Origin: a bacterium
Lineage (GTDB): Bacteria > Krumholzibacteriota > Krumholzibacteriia > Krumholzibacteriales > WJIX01
Direction: 5' to 3'
DNA: 33,609 nt
Assembly: GCA_014730075.1 (NCBI GenBank)
Contig: WJIX01000240.1
Span: forward strand, 1 to 33,609
The notes beneath the pieces were generated by a model, which was not told the DNA's origin, did no database searches, and saw only the letters and a program-made list of their open reading frames with translations. The position numbers were made by a program, and so were the translations under genes. Below are positions 8,586 to 18,072 of the stretch, in pieces (position 1 is the stretch's first letter; each line of letters begins with the position of its first letter).

Positions 8586-10055
8586 TTGAGTGGATACACA
8601 CTGAGAAAACATGCCTTCATCCTGTTTGTGGGAAAGTTCCTGGCTACCGCCCTGATGTTTGTGGTTCCGCTGGTACTGGTAAGGGTTCTCTCCAAGAATG
8701 AATTCGGGATCTACAAGCAGGCAATGCTCCTGGTAACGTTCTTCACCTCCATGCTCCAGTTCGGGATCACCCAGTCCCTCTATTTCTTCTACTCGCATGG
8801 GGATGACAACAGGAAGCTGATATCCCAGACCTTCTATATCTTCCTTTTCATCGCCGCCCTCTTCTTCCTGCTGTACTGGGCCTTTTCAGGATATATCCCT
8901 TCGCTGATAAAGGGGCTGGATACTCAGGGGGTGATCAGGAACACCGGGATCTACATAGGGCTCTTCTTTCTCACATTCTTCTTCGAGACCCTGCTGATAC
9001 TGGAACGGCAGCCGAAGAAACTGCTGCTGTTTCTGGTACTGGACAACAGCGCCAGGACAGGATTTGCCATAATCTTCGCCTTTATATATAACGATGTCTC
9101 CATGATCCTTTTCGGCCTGATTCTATACGGGCTGATCAAACTCGCCGTGGTAGTGATATATCTGTCGGCCAATTACGGTTTCCCCATGGGTATGAGGGGG
9201 ATCAGCCGGGCGGATGTGATGAAGCAGGTCAGGTATGCCGTCCCCCTGGGAGGTGGCAGGCTGATCGGAGATATAGGAAGGAAAGCGGACAGGTTCATAC
9301 TGACCGCCTTCCTGAGCGCCTCCGGTTACGCGGTATACACGGTTGGCACTCTCAGAATGCCTCTGGATATAGCCTATCTCTCCATCGGGAATACAGCCCT
9401 TCCCAGGATCACCGAGTACTACAGGGAGGGGCGCAAAGACCTGATGGCGCAGCTCTGGCACAAGGTGATCTTTTACTACTGCCTGTTCACCATCCCCATC
9501 GTGATATTCTGCGAGGGGTTCGCCGATGAGATCATCACCTTCCTCTTCACCGACGAATATATCGAGGCTGCGGCGGTATTCAGAGTTTATGTACTGATAT
9601 ATCTCGGTTATATGATGGCCCGCGGATCCATACTGAAGGCAAGCAACAATACCAGGTACGCCTTCAGCGCCAATCTCTACTCCATGATATCGGGAGTTGC
9701 GCTGGGGATAGTGCTGATCAGGTATTTTGGTATTATGGGAGGTGCCGCCTCCGCCGTTCTGGCCTCCTCGGTCAATGTTTTCTATCAGGTCTATAAATCA
9801 AAGAAGATACTCAACCTCTCATTCGGGAAGTGGCTCCCCTGGAAGAGGATGATCATTATCACACTCCTGTCGGCCGCCGCCATGGTTCCAGCCCTGGGGA
9901 TCAGGCTGCTTACAGGAGGGAACATATACAGATTAATGGCTGGATTCGCAATATACTCGCTGGTCCTGATACCGCTGATGAACTGGTTCAGGCTTATCAG
10001 TATCTCCAGTATCACGTCTAAGATCAGAGAGAAGATAGAGGGAGTCAAGAGATGA
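8586..10055 (+). CDS. Wzx-type oligosaccharide flippase / polysaccharide biosynthesis membrane protein
   Basis: 12-14 TM-like segments; 'MSGYTLRKHAFILFVGKFLATALMFVVPLVLVRVLSKNEFGIYKQAMLL' and 'DRFILTAFLSASGYAVYTVG' are typical of the MATE/Wzx superfamily. TTG start codon. Confidence 0.88.
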   Translation: MSGYTLRKHAFILFVGKFLATALMFVVPLVLVRVLSKNEFGIYKQAMLLVTFFTSMLQFGITQSLYFFYSHGDDNRKLISQTFYIFLFIAALFFLLYWAFSGYIPSLIKGLDTQGVIRNTGIYIGLFFLTFFFETLLILERQPKKLLLFLVLDNSARTGFAIIFAFIYNDVSMILFGLILYGLIKLAVVVIYLSANYGFPMGMRGISRADVMKQVRYAVPLGGGRLIGDIGRKADRFILTAFLSASGYAVYTVGTLRMPLDIAYLSIGNTALPRITEYYREGRKDLMAQLWHKVIFYYCLFTIPIVIFCEGFADEIITFLFTDEYIEAAAVFRVYVLIYLGYMMARGSILKASNNTRYAFSANLYSMISGVALGIVLIRYFGIMGGAASAVLASSVNVFYQVYKSKKILNLSFGKWLPWKRMIIITLLSAAAMVPALGIRLLTGGNIYRLMAGFAIYSLVLIPLMNWFRLISISSITSKIREKIEGVKR

Positions 10056-10825
10056 TAATAGTTCTTCTGGGAATGCATAAGTCGGGAACCACTCTGCTGT
10101 CCAGGATGCTTCATGAATCGGGGATCAATATGTGCGAGGACCCCACCCGGATCAGTTCCTATGATGCCGGAAACAAATATGAGAGGCTTGAATTCCTGAT
10201 TTACAATACCGCCATGCTGGATATCAGGATATCCACGTTCAGCTCCGACATCGTGGAGACCGCGAACGACCTCTCCATCTCCAGGCACCCCCGGACCCTG
10301 GCCGGGCTGCTGGAAACCAGGATAGAGGAACTGAGCTCCGAGCACCCTGCCTGGGGGTTCAAGGACCCCCGCACCTGCATGACCTACCGCGCCTGGAGGG
10401 AACACCTGCCCCCCCACCGGGTCCTGGTCTCCTTCAGAAATCCATATGAAGTGGCGGCACATCTGACCAGGTCGGTGAGGAATATAAGGATGCTTAAGAG
10501 AATCGGAAGGACCGCCGGCGGGCTTAACTCCTGGTACCTGCACAACCGGAATATCCTGGAGTACTACCGGGAGAACGGCTCTGATTTCTTCTTCATAGAC
10601 TACAACAGATTCATGAGCGAGGAGGGCGACGGATATATTGACAGGATCTCCGAATTCTGCCAGATCGAAATCAGTGACCTGAGAGACAGGGACCTCTACC
10701 GTAACCGGATGGAAACCCTTACCCTGGCTCAGAAGATTGACCGGGGTGTCGGTTCGGTCTTTATCCGTGGAAAGGTGGAGCGGGTATACCGCCAGCTCAG
10801 AGAAATAGAAAGGGCTCAGTTCTGA
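10052..10825 (+). CDS. Sulfotransferase family protein (P-loop)
   Basis: 'IIVLLGMHKSGTTLLSRMLHESGI' PAPS-binding-like P-loop and 'WGFKDPRTCMTYRAW..LVSFRNPYEVA'. ATGA overlap with the flippase stop. Confidence 0.82.
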   Translation: MIIVLLGMHKSGTTLLSRMLHESGINMCEDPTRISSYDAGNKYERLEFLIYNTAMLDIRISTFSSDIVETANDLSISRHPRTLAGLLETRIEELSSEHPAWGFKDPRTCMTYRAWREHLPPHRVLVSFRNPYEVAAHLTRSVRNIRMLKRIGRTAGGLNSWYLHNRNILEYYRENGSDFFFIDYNRFMSEEGDGYIDRISEFCQIEISDLRDRDLYRNRMETLTLAQKIDRGVGSVFIRGKVERVYRQLREIERAQF

Positions 10826-10953
10826 TCCCCTCTCCCGCAGCAAACGAATCACTGCTTGCCTGAAGATGCGAATAGATATAGAATCCCCCCTTATACAGAT
10901 GAATACAGCCTTCCCTTAAGATATTGCGGGGATTATCCCGGAGAGGAGAAGTC

Positions 10954-12531
10954 ATGAACAGATTCAGAAAGATCATATTAATCATACCGCTGGTAATGAT
11001 AATATCACCGATTCTTGCCGGAACAGGGTTCGCCTGCACTACATTCATCGCCGGGAAGGGAGTTACCGCGGACGGCTCCATCCTCTTTGCCAAGACGGAG
11101 GATGACTCCGGCATTTACAATGATTACCTCTGGTACATTCCCCCGGGAGAGCATGAAGAGGGGGATACCATAAAGCTGGTGGGCGGAGGCAGCATACCCC
11201 AGGTGGAGAAGACCTACGGCTACTTCTGGGACCAGCCTCCCGGCACCGAGTACTCCAACGCGGTTGTCAACGAATGGGGTCTGGCGCTCGGAAGCGATGC
11301 CTGCCCATCCCGGGAGGATTCCATAGAAGAGGTCCGGCGGCGCGGGGATATCACGGAAGGGGGGATAGGGTGGCGGCTGAGGATTATCCTGGCCGAGAGG
11401 TGCAAAACCGCCAGGGAGGCGGTAGAGCTTGCCGCCCGGCTCCTGGACAGGTACGGTTACCGGGGATCAGGACGCACCCTTAATATTGTGGGCAGGGAGG
11501 AAGCCTGGATGCTTCAGATGGTCAGGGGCAGGCAGTACGTGGCCCGCCGGGTCAGGGATGACGAAGTTATCCCCCTGGCCAACACCTATACCATCCGCCA
11601 GGTAGATATGGACGACCGCGACAATTACCTCTGCTCGCCCCGCCTGATCAGCTACGCCGAAGAACGTGGCTGGTATGACCCCGGCTCTGACGGAGAGTTC
11701 GACTTTGCCAGGGCTTATGCTTCGAGCAATACCCGCACCGACCCCAGAAATACCCGCAGGCAGTGGATAATCGCGAAGATGGTCGATCCCGGATTCCCTC
11801 TCACCGTGGAGGAGGCGGACGCCGGAAAGATGCCGGTATCGGTCAAACCGGCCCGTGAGATCACTCTGGGCGACGCCATGGAGATAATGAGGTCGCATTA
11901 CGAGGCGACCTCACTGGATGATTCCGGGGGATACCAGAGCTCACCCCATCGCAACAGCAGCCGCCCGATCTGCACCTACAGGAGCCACCGGACTACCGTA
12001 ATCCAGCAGAGGGAAGATATGCCCCGTGAGATCGGTACGGTGATCTGGAGGGCACTCTATCAGCCCTGTACCAGCTGTTTCGTGCCCTGGTACCTCTGCG
12101 CCACCGATATACCGAAACCGTTCCAGGCTGTGCGCCCCCCCGCCCCGGAGCAGGACCTCCATGATTATCATTTCAATATGCCCTCTTCGGTAAATGAATT
12201 CGATATCAGCTCGGCCTCCTGCCTCTTCGGCCTGATGGCCAACCTGGTGGATACCGATTACGGCAACCTGATAGATTATGTACGGGGCCGGTGGGAAGAG
12301 TTCGAGAAATTCCAGTTCGATATGCAGGGCCCGGTGGAGAAGACAGCTCTGAAACTGTACCGGGAAGACCGTGATGCGGCTCTTCGTTACCTCAGCGACT
12401 ATTCACGCTCCCGCGCTCTCAGGTCCCTGGAGGTGGCCGAATCGATGGTAGAGGTTCTTAAAACCCGGCTCTGGAAGGCAGAGCATGGGAAGAAGTTCGA
12501 ACCGGCCCGGGAGGGCCGGCAGGGACTTTAG
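10954..12531 (+). CDS. Peptidase C69 (dipeptidase, Ntn-hydrolase) family, secreted
   Basis: Signal peptide ending '..TGFA' then 'CTTFIAGKGVTADGSILFAKTEDDS', 'EWGLALGSDACPSRE' and 'QPCTSCFVPWYL'. SD GGAGAGGAG before the ATG at 10954. Confidence 0.88.
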   Translation: MNRFRKIILIIPLVMIISPILAGTGFACTTFIAGKGVTADGSILFAKTEDDSGIYNDYLWYIPPGEHEEGDTIKLVGGGSIPQVEKTYGYFWDQPPGTEYSNAVVNEWGLALGSDACPSREDSIEEVRRRGDITEGGIGWRLRIILAERCKTAREAVELAARLLDRYGYRGSGRTLNIVGREEAWMLQMVRGRQYVARRVRDDEVIPLANTYTIRQVDMDDRDNYLCSPRLISYAEERGWYDPGSDGEFDFARAYASSNTRTDPRNTRRQWIIAKMVDPGFPLTVEEADAGKMPVSVKPAREITLGDAMEIMRSHYEATSLDDSGGYQSSPHRNSSRPICTYRSHRTTVIQQREDMPREIGTVIWRALYQPCTSCFVPWYLCATDIPKPFQAVRPPAPEQDLHDYHFNMPSSVNEFDISSASCLFGLMANLVDTDYGNLIDYVRGRWEEFEKFQFDMQGPVEKTALKLYREDRDAALRYLSDYSRSRALRSLEVAESMVEVLKTRLWKAEHGKKFEPAREGRQGL

Positions 12532-12541
12532 AAAGATCTCT

Positions 12542-15500
12542 CTACTCCAGGCAGGAGAACCATCCGCCCTCATGAATGATTATTTCATCCGGGCGCGAGA
12601 CCGGACCGGTAATCCGGTATTGGTATTCGGCGTCGATCCTCATCCGGCAGGTTGCTACCCCGCCGGGGATTCCCAGCTTCAGGAAAGGGCCTGAGTAGCG
12701 GGCAAAGTAATATGGTGATGGGACTTCCTCAGGTATCTTTATACTTCCTGCGTATCCCCCGGTGGGCAGAAAGAGAAACAGCTTCCGGTCAAAGAAATTA
12801 TTACGGCAGATTATCACCCCCCTGTCAGAAAGGGCGCTGAGCCTGAACGGCACCTTCATGCCATCATTTACCGCCGCTTCCAGCCCCGACGCGGGCACAA
12901 AGCCCGCCCTGCCCCCCTGGTTGATCATCAGACCCCTGTCCGGGTCCCACGCCGTTATAACGGTTCTCCGGTCCATTCCGCATACTGCGATAAGTGCGGG
13001 ATTGATGCCGGTTTCCATCCTCTCCGTGAATATTTTCCGCTCCGGGTGATAGATTATAATCAGGCCTCTGTCCCCGTCAGATATATACAGCAGATCTCCA
13101 TCCGAAGCGATATCGGAAGGTGTTAATCCATAGCTGCCCAGGTCCAGGATACGGCCGGGACCTTCCTCCGACGAGATCTCGAGGACTTCCCGGTTGTTAT
13201 TATCAAAAGCGAATACCCTTTCCCCGCAAACGGCGAATTCACTTATATTCCTGAGCGGATTGCCGGGAGAGGGCCTTGCTATCCTCTCGGCTCCGTCCAG
13301 GAAATAGCGGACCCCCGCCGGCCCGATCTTTACCTGCCGGTCACCGTAGAGAAATACAGGGTTTCCCCCTGCCACCTCCTCCATGGAGCATTCTCCGGCG
13401 TAATCAAGATATGCCGGATTCATTCTAACCTCTATCGTTTCACCGGACACCCGGAATACTCTCTCTGCTACCGAGGGTAGAAAACCTCTTCCGGAAAAGA
13501 CGAAGATATATCGCTTGCCGCTCCGCAGGCCCATGAGCTTCCGCACCGGCCCCTGGTATATCACCGTATTCAGATCGCTCATTACGGTGAGGTTGATATC
13601 TGACAGCGCCGCTCCGGCTACCTCAATATTGACCCTGACATCATCGCGCAGGTAGGCGAACTCCGCCGGCCCGCGCAGTCTATCCCTGTTCTGCATCTTA
13701 ACTGACCATGGATGAAGAAGGGTGGGCGGCTGCACACAGGCGCTCCAGAGCTCAAGTGAGCGCTCCAGCTGATCGAGGATCAGCCCGCGGGTAAAATTGC
13801 CTTCACTCTCGCCGGCTCTCAGCATATCGTACCTTACGCAGAGAGGGCCTATCTCCGGGCCGGAACATTCCGCCCCTGCAGCTTTCTTTTCCCAACCGGC
13901 TTCTCTGAGAAGCGGGAGCATCCAATTCATTCCATCTGCTGCCTCTGTCAGGCAGGCGCTCCGGGCCAGAAGATTGTGGTCTGCACCCTCCCTGGCCTGG
14001 TAACCGATTATATAAGCGGCCCTGGGATCTACCGAACTGATCCGGCTCAATTCCTCCCTGGACCGGTCCAGGAACCTTCCCCTTACCTGTCTTTCCATTA
14101 CCGCCCGGTAATACCTGGCCTCATTCCGGTAACGGGCGGGCCAGTGATCTATCCGGTCACCGGCCAGTATCTCTTCCAGCACCCTGTCCAGGGCATCGCG
14201 GTTGTCCGGAGAGCCGTTTCCGTCGGTGTCTCCCAGGGGGGCCGAGTTGATCAGGGAGAATGCCCGGAGGAGGGATAGCTCGGCTTCGGCCTCATCACCC
14301 GGTGCCGGCATCCTGTCCCCGGCAACCCTGAAAAGCATATATGCCGCGGTGTATAGAATTCTTCTCTTTCTCTCCTGTGAACTGCTGAGCCTGGGAATGC
14401 AGTTGGCCATGGTCATGGCTGCGGATCCTGCCTTTCTGCATTCTTCACTGCTGCAGGCCGCACTGTAACGTGATAGCAGAAATTCAAGATTCGATTCGGA
14501 GGGGAATCTCTTCCCCGACCGGCTGCCTTTATCCGCCAGCGGCATCATCCGGGAGAGAAGCTCCAGCCACCTGTACTCCGGCCTATCCGGAATCGCCCTT
14601 CCCGGCTGCTCCGCTGACAGAATATCACAGTAGGCCCTTCGGAGGTGCCGGCGGTGTGACAGAACCGAATCGATTCCGCCGCCGTTGACACTCCGGGGAC
14701 TGCTTCTGAAGAGACCGGCGGGCAGATTCTCCAGCAGGCGGCTGCCGGAGAAGAATTTATTCTTGTCCTTCTGAAGATAGCCGTTCATCGCGGACAGGTC
14801 GCTCCAGAGTCTCGCCTCCCCGGTCAGCCCTCCCGCTCCGCCGGCAGGAAGATTGGCTATCAGGGCCCTGCTGGCTATGATAATATCACTGCGGCCCCCC
14901 TCCAGCCGGTCGATATCAAGCCCGCCGAAGAGATTGAATCTTCCGGCCAGCTGTTCCTGATTAAGGCGGGCGAGCTCCCCCCTGTTTTTGTCGATCCACT
15001 GATTTACCCTTCCCGCCGCCCTCTGAAGGAGCGAAAGATCCGCCAGGTACCTGGCCTGCCCTGCTGCCGGAGTACCCTCCAGCTTTGCGGCCACCTGCTC
15101 AGCATACTCCCTTATCTTCGCAAATTCAGAATCCAGCTGTTCCATAGTCATTCTCTCCAGGGCGGGTATCCCCGCCGGGAGCTGACCGGAACCGGGCTGA
15201 TCCTCACTTTTCATAAAGTGGTAAGCTCTGGCTAAACGGGCTTTCAGCCACCTGCTATAGAGGTGGTAGAAATGAGCGGCCTTCCCCACAGCTTCCCGTA
15301 ATTTCAGACCTGCGAATATCTCTTCCGCTTCGGAGGCCGCGCGGTATCCCTCCCCGCTCGGCATGAGCGAATCAAGTGCCTCCTTAGCCCTGGCCAGGAC
15401 CGCGTAACCGCGCAGGAACCGGCGCTGGTACTCCAACCCACGGCTGTCAGGCCGGTCCAGGATCTCAAGCGCCCGATCCAGCCCGGCAGCTTCTCCCCCG

Positions 15501-15964
15501 CTGTGGTATGAGCGTATTCCGCACCAGGCCACCATATACGCGGCAAAATCCTTCTTGGCCGGATCCAATCCAGATTCCCCGCTAAGGCTGACTTCCCGGA
15601 ACAGCTTGGCTGCGACGGCAAAATCGGCAGCCTCGCCTGTGGCTATTCCCCTGATATAATAGAGATATGCCTGGATATATTTCAGGGTCCAGACCTGGTA
15701 TTCGGAGAGGCGCCCCGCTGACGAAAGAACACTGTCCAGCTCTGATATCCGTACCTCCATATCCGCTTCCGGAACCCTGGACGGGTCCTCCACGAAGGAG
15801 CCGACCATCCTGACCGATCTCTCCATAACCCCGGAGATATCCTCCTGGCATAAAGCGGAAGTGCCCGTAAGCAGGGAACCCGCCAGAATGATGCTCATAA
15901 CCGCCATCCGGAAAAACCGTGTGGCATTGCCGGCAGAGTTGGTATTCAGTTCCCTCAATATCAT
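12542..15964 (-). CDS. Large secreted helical-repeat (TPR-like) protein with C-terminal beta-propeller-like region
   Basis: 1140 aa. N-terminal signal 'MAVMSIILAGSLLTGTSALCQ'; long helical repeats; C-terminal NHL-like repeats ('LTPSDIASDGDLLYISDGDRGLIIIYHPE'). Last gene of the stator operon. Confidence 0.65.
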   Translation of the reverse strand: MILRELNTNSAGNATRFFRMAVMSIILAGSLLTGTSALCQEDISGVMERSVRMVGSFVEDPSRVPEADMEVRISELDSVLSSAGRLSEYQVWTLKYIQAYLYYIRGIATGEAADFAVAAKLFREVSLSGESGLDPAKKDFAAYMVAWCGIRSYHSGGEAAGLDRALEILDRPDSRGLEYQRRFLRGYAVLARAKEALDSLMPSGEGYRAASEAEEIFAGLKLREAVGKAAHFYHLYSRWLKARLARAYHFMKSEDQPGSGQLPAGIPALERMTMEQLDSEFAKIREYAEQVAAKLEGTPAAGQARYLADLSLLQRAAGRVNQWIDKNRGELARLNQEQLAGRFNLFGGLDIDRLEGGRSDIIIASRALIANLPAGGAGGLTGEARLWSDLSAMNGYLQKDKNKFFSGSRLLENLPAGLFRSSPRSVNGGGIDSVLSHRRHLRRAYCDILSAEQPGRAIPDRPEYRWLELLSRMMPLADKGSRSGKRFPSESNLEFLLSRYSAACSSEECRKAGSAAMTMANCIPRLSSSQERKRRILYTAAYMLFRVAGDRMPAPGDEAEAELSLLRAFSLINSAPLGDTDGNGSPDNRDALDRVLEEILAGDRIDHWPARYRNEARYYRAVMERQVRGRFLDRSREELSRISSVDPRAAYIIGYQAREGADHNLLARSACLTEAADGMNWMLPLLREAGWEKKAAGAECSGPEIGPLCVRYDMLRAGESEGNFTRGLILDQLERSLELWSACVQPPTLLHPWSVKMQNRDRLRGPAEFAYLRDDVRVNIEVAGAALSDINLTVMSDLNTVIYQGPVRKLMGLRSGKRYIFVFSGRGFLPSVAERVFRVSGETIEVRMNPAYLDYAGECSMEEVAGGNPVFLYGDRQVKIGPAGVRYFLDGAERIARPSPGNPLRNISEFAVCGERVFAFDNNNREVLEISSEEGPGRILDLGSYGLTPSDIASDGDLLYISDGDRGLIIIYHPERKIFTERMETGINPALIAVCGMDRRTVITAWDPDRGLMINQGGRAGFVPASGLEAAVNDGMKVPFRLSALSDRGVIICRNNFFDRKLFLFLPTGGYAGSIKIPEEVPSPYYFARYSGPFLKLGIPGGVATCRMRIDAEYQYRITGPVSRPDEIIIHEGGWFSCLE

Positions 15965-15977
15965 CAGCTCCTCTCTC

Positions 15978-16691
15978 CTATAGATTGATAAAATCGTCGG
16001 AGACGAAATCCTTGAATCTCTTATTGTATTTCCTGTATATCCTGTCGGTCCCCTCGGTGAAATTTACCGTGGGAGGCCGCCAGGGGTTGCGGTAGATCAC
16101 CGGTATCAGGTTGACGGCATGCCTCCCCACTCCGGTGGGCCCATAGAATACGCTTCCCGAGCTGCTTCTGATCCCCTCTATTTCCGTTACATTTATGGCG
16201 GTCCTTCTCGATTCCGGGTAGAAAACCACCTCGAATCTGAAACTCTCTATGGGGCATACGTAATAATCTTCCAGCGTGTTTATCCACTGCTCGACCGCTT
16301 TCTTAAGTCCGGGCGGAGCCTTTTCAGGGAGTTCGAAATAAATCTCCAGCTCCCGGTAATCCCTGTTCACCACCTCAACGGAGAGGCATATGGAGGACCC
16401 TATTCCTGAAAACTCCCTGAGCTCGGTGACCGGCATTTTCTCGTAATCCCGTACATGGGGATGGACCACTACCGGACCTCCCAGCAGGTTGATTCCGGCG
16501 GTCCCGAATTCCTCCCGGTCATAGATGGAGCTGTATTTGAAGACTGGCCGGGTATTTATCTCGGCAGGCAAAAACGAGAAGATCAGAACGGCCGCCAGGA
16601 CCGCTCCCGCGATTGCGGGGACGAACCTTACCAGCTGCCTGACAGATCTCTCCAGGTATATCGCTCCCTTTTCCTTCATGAAATCAGCCAT
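15978..16691 (-). CDS. Single-pass membrane-anchored periplasmic protein in the TonB position of the operon
   Basis: Short cytoplasmic N-terminus, one TM ('FVPAIAGAVLAAVLIFSFL'), periplasmic domain with a TonB-CTD-like pattern ('YFELPEKAPPGLKKAVEQWINTLEDYYVCPIESFRFEVVFYPES'). Its start overlaps the ExbD stop. Confidence 0.6.
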   Translation of the reverse strand: MADFMKEKGAIYLERSVRQLVRFVPAIAGAVLAAVLIFSFLPAEINTRPVFKYSSIYDREEFGTAGINLLGGPVVVHPHVRDYEKMPVTELREFSGIGSSICLSVEVVNRDYRELEIYFELPEKAPPGLKKAVEQWINTLEDYYVCPIESFRFEVVFYPESRRTAINVTEIEGIRSSSGSVFYGPTGVGRHAVNLIPVIYRNPWRPPTVNFTEGTDRIYRKYNKRFKDFVSDDFINL

Positions 16692-17325
16692 CTTTTCTGA
16701 TCACCCTGCCTTCCAGGTCCAGGTTTACCATGCTCAGGCGGTGGAGGAGCTGGTCGATCGAATCCATGGTAATCACCTCATGCCTGGAGACCCCTTCCTT
16801 TCTGCAGACCCTGATCACCCGGTGCACGGAAGAGAACCTTTCGCCACCACCGCATAGAATTACCGCCCTGTCCGGGTTGTTCCTTCTCAGGGACTCGGCC
16901 AGGTGTTCGGGGTTCTGGTACAGGCCGCTCTCCACCAGAAAGTAATCCAGCCTCATCCTGATATCATCTATCTTTGACTGGATACTTCCTCCCCCTTTCA
17001 GTATCCGCTCGATCTCTCCCGAAAGCCCTTCAAAATCAAGGTCGGGGCTGTGTGAATTGGCGGCCCCGCTCATCTGGAGATAGCAGGTCCTGGAGAGACC
17101 GCCGCTTCCAACCGGGAGAACCGCTATAAGAGCCTTTCCCCCCGCCTTATGCCGGCTGTCCATCATTTCGATACCATAGGTACCCTCCAGGTCTTCGCTG
17201 CCGCCCAGGGCCGCTGAAATATTAAGGGTAACCAGGAAGAATATCAGAAGAAGAAAAATCACGTCGATAAGTGGCACCAGCTCGATTCTTCTTCTTGATT
17301 CACCTGTCTCGAGGTTACTGCCCAT
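16684..17325 (-). CDS. ExbD/TolR family protein (second copy)
   Basis: 'RRRIELVPLIDVIFLLLIFFLVTLN' TM with conserved Asp; C-terminal 'NPDRAVILCGGGERFSSVHRVIRVCRKEGV'. Confidence 0.9.
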   Translation of the reverse strand: MGSNLETGESRRRIELVPLIDVIFLLLIFFLVTLNISAALGGSEDLEGTYGIEMMDSRHKAGGKALIAVLPVGSGGLSRTCYLQMSGAANSHSPDLDFEGLSGEIERILKGGGSIQSKIDDIRMRLDYFLVESGLYQNPEHLAESLRRNNPDRAVILCGGGERFSSVHRVIRVCRKEGVSRHEVITMDSIDQLLHRLSMVNLDLEGRVIRKDG

Positions 17326-17357
17326 TTATATCCTGTCCTCCATATATTTACTTATCC

Positions 17358-18071
17358 TTATACCTTCATGGCGTGAATCCGTATCCCGCCGATATCCACA
17401 CCCCTTCTCTCCAGAACCCGGAAAGCCGACTTGACAAAGAACATATACATATCCTCCGGCATCCTGATGTGGATCCCCGGACTGTCCCCGCCACCTATCA
17501 ATCTACTCATCGAATTGATCTTTCGCTCCAGCTCCTCTTCCTCCCGCTGGCTCAGGGCCCGGGGAGCAGCCGGCAGAAAATCGGGATAGAACAGGAAGAG
17601 TTCCCTGGCTTTTTCAATTATCAGTTCACCGGACATACCCTCTTCCAGCTTCCTTATCAGTCCCTCCGCGCTCTCCCTGAAGCCTGATATATCGGAATAT
17701 CCCAACCCCCCGCATACCGATACCATGAATCCATCCTCGGGGACCGGCTGAAAAACTCTCTCCATTCCAAGCTTCGCTGACAGCTCCATGAACGAACTTC
17801 TGAGATCCTCTATCATATCCCTTTTCATCCCATTCCCTTCGGCCAGGTCGAAGACATCGATCATAAGATAGCTCCCCTGAATCCTGTTGGGATTCTCAAT
17901 CACCGGCAACCTGGACTGCTGCTCTCCCTTTCCTTCGCCGGTATTGCCGCTTCCCAGGTTGGTAGACATGGTCACCAGAAAGAATATCAGGAGAATGAAT
18001 ATTATGTCGATCAGCGGGGTCTTGCCCGGCTCTCTTCTTGATATCCTGGTATTCATCGAAAATCTGTTCAT
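17358..18071 (-). CDS. ExbD/TolR family protein (first copy)
   Basis: 'KTPLIDIIFILLIFFLVTMSTN' TM with conserved Asp. Start placed at 18071 (MNRFSMNTRIS), 1 bp after the upstream stop; the ORF track extends to 18182. Confidence 0.9.
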   Translation of the reverse strand: MNRFSMNTRISRREPGKTPLIDIIFILLIFFLVTMSTNLGSGNTGEGKGEQQSRLPVIENPNRIQGSYLMIDVFDLAEGNGMKRDMIEDLRSSFMELSAKLGMERVFQPVPEDGFMVSVCGGLGYSDISGFRESAEGLIRKLEEGMSGELIIEKARELFLFYPDFLPAAPRALSQREEEELERKINSMSRLIGGGDSPGIHIRMPEDMYMFFVKSAFRVLERRGVDIGGIRIHAMKV

Positions 18072-18072
18072 A

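Noticed and set aside
9791-10852. 353-aa minus-strand ORF antisense to the flippase and sulfotransferase
   Set aside because: Long but antisense to two well-supported genes with a P-loop and TM segments; Pro/Gly/Val-rich shadow sequence.
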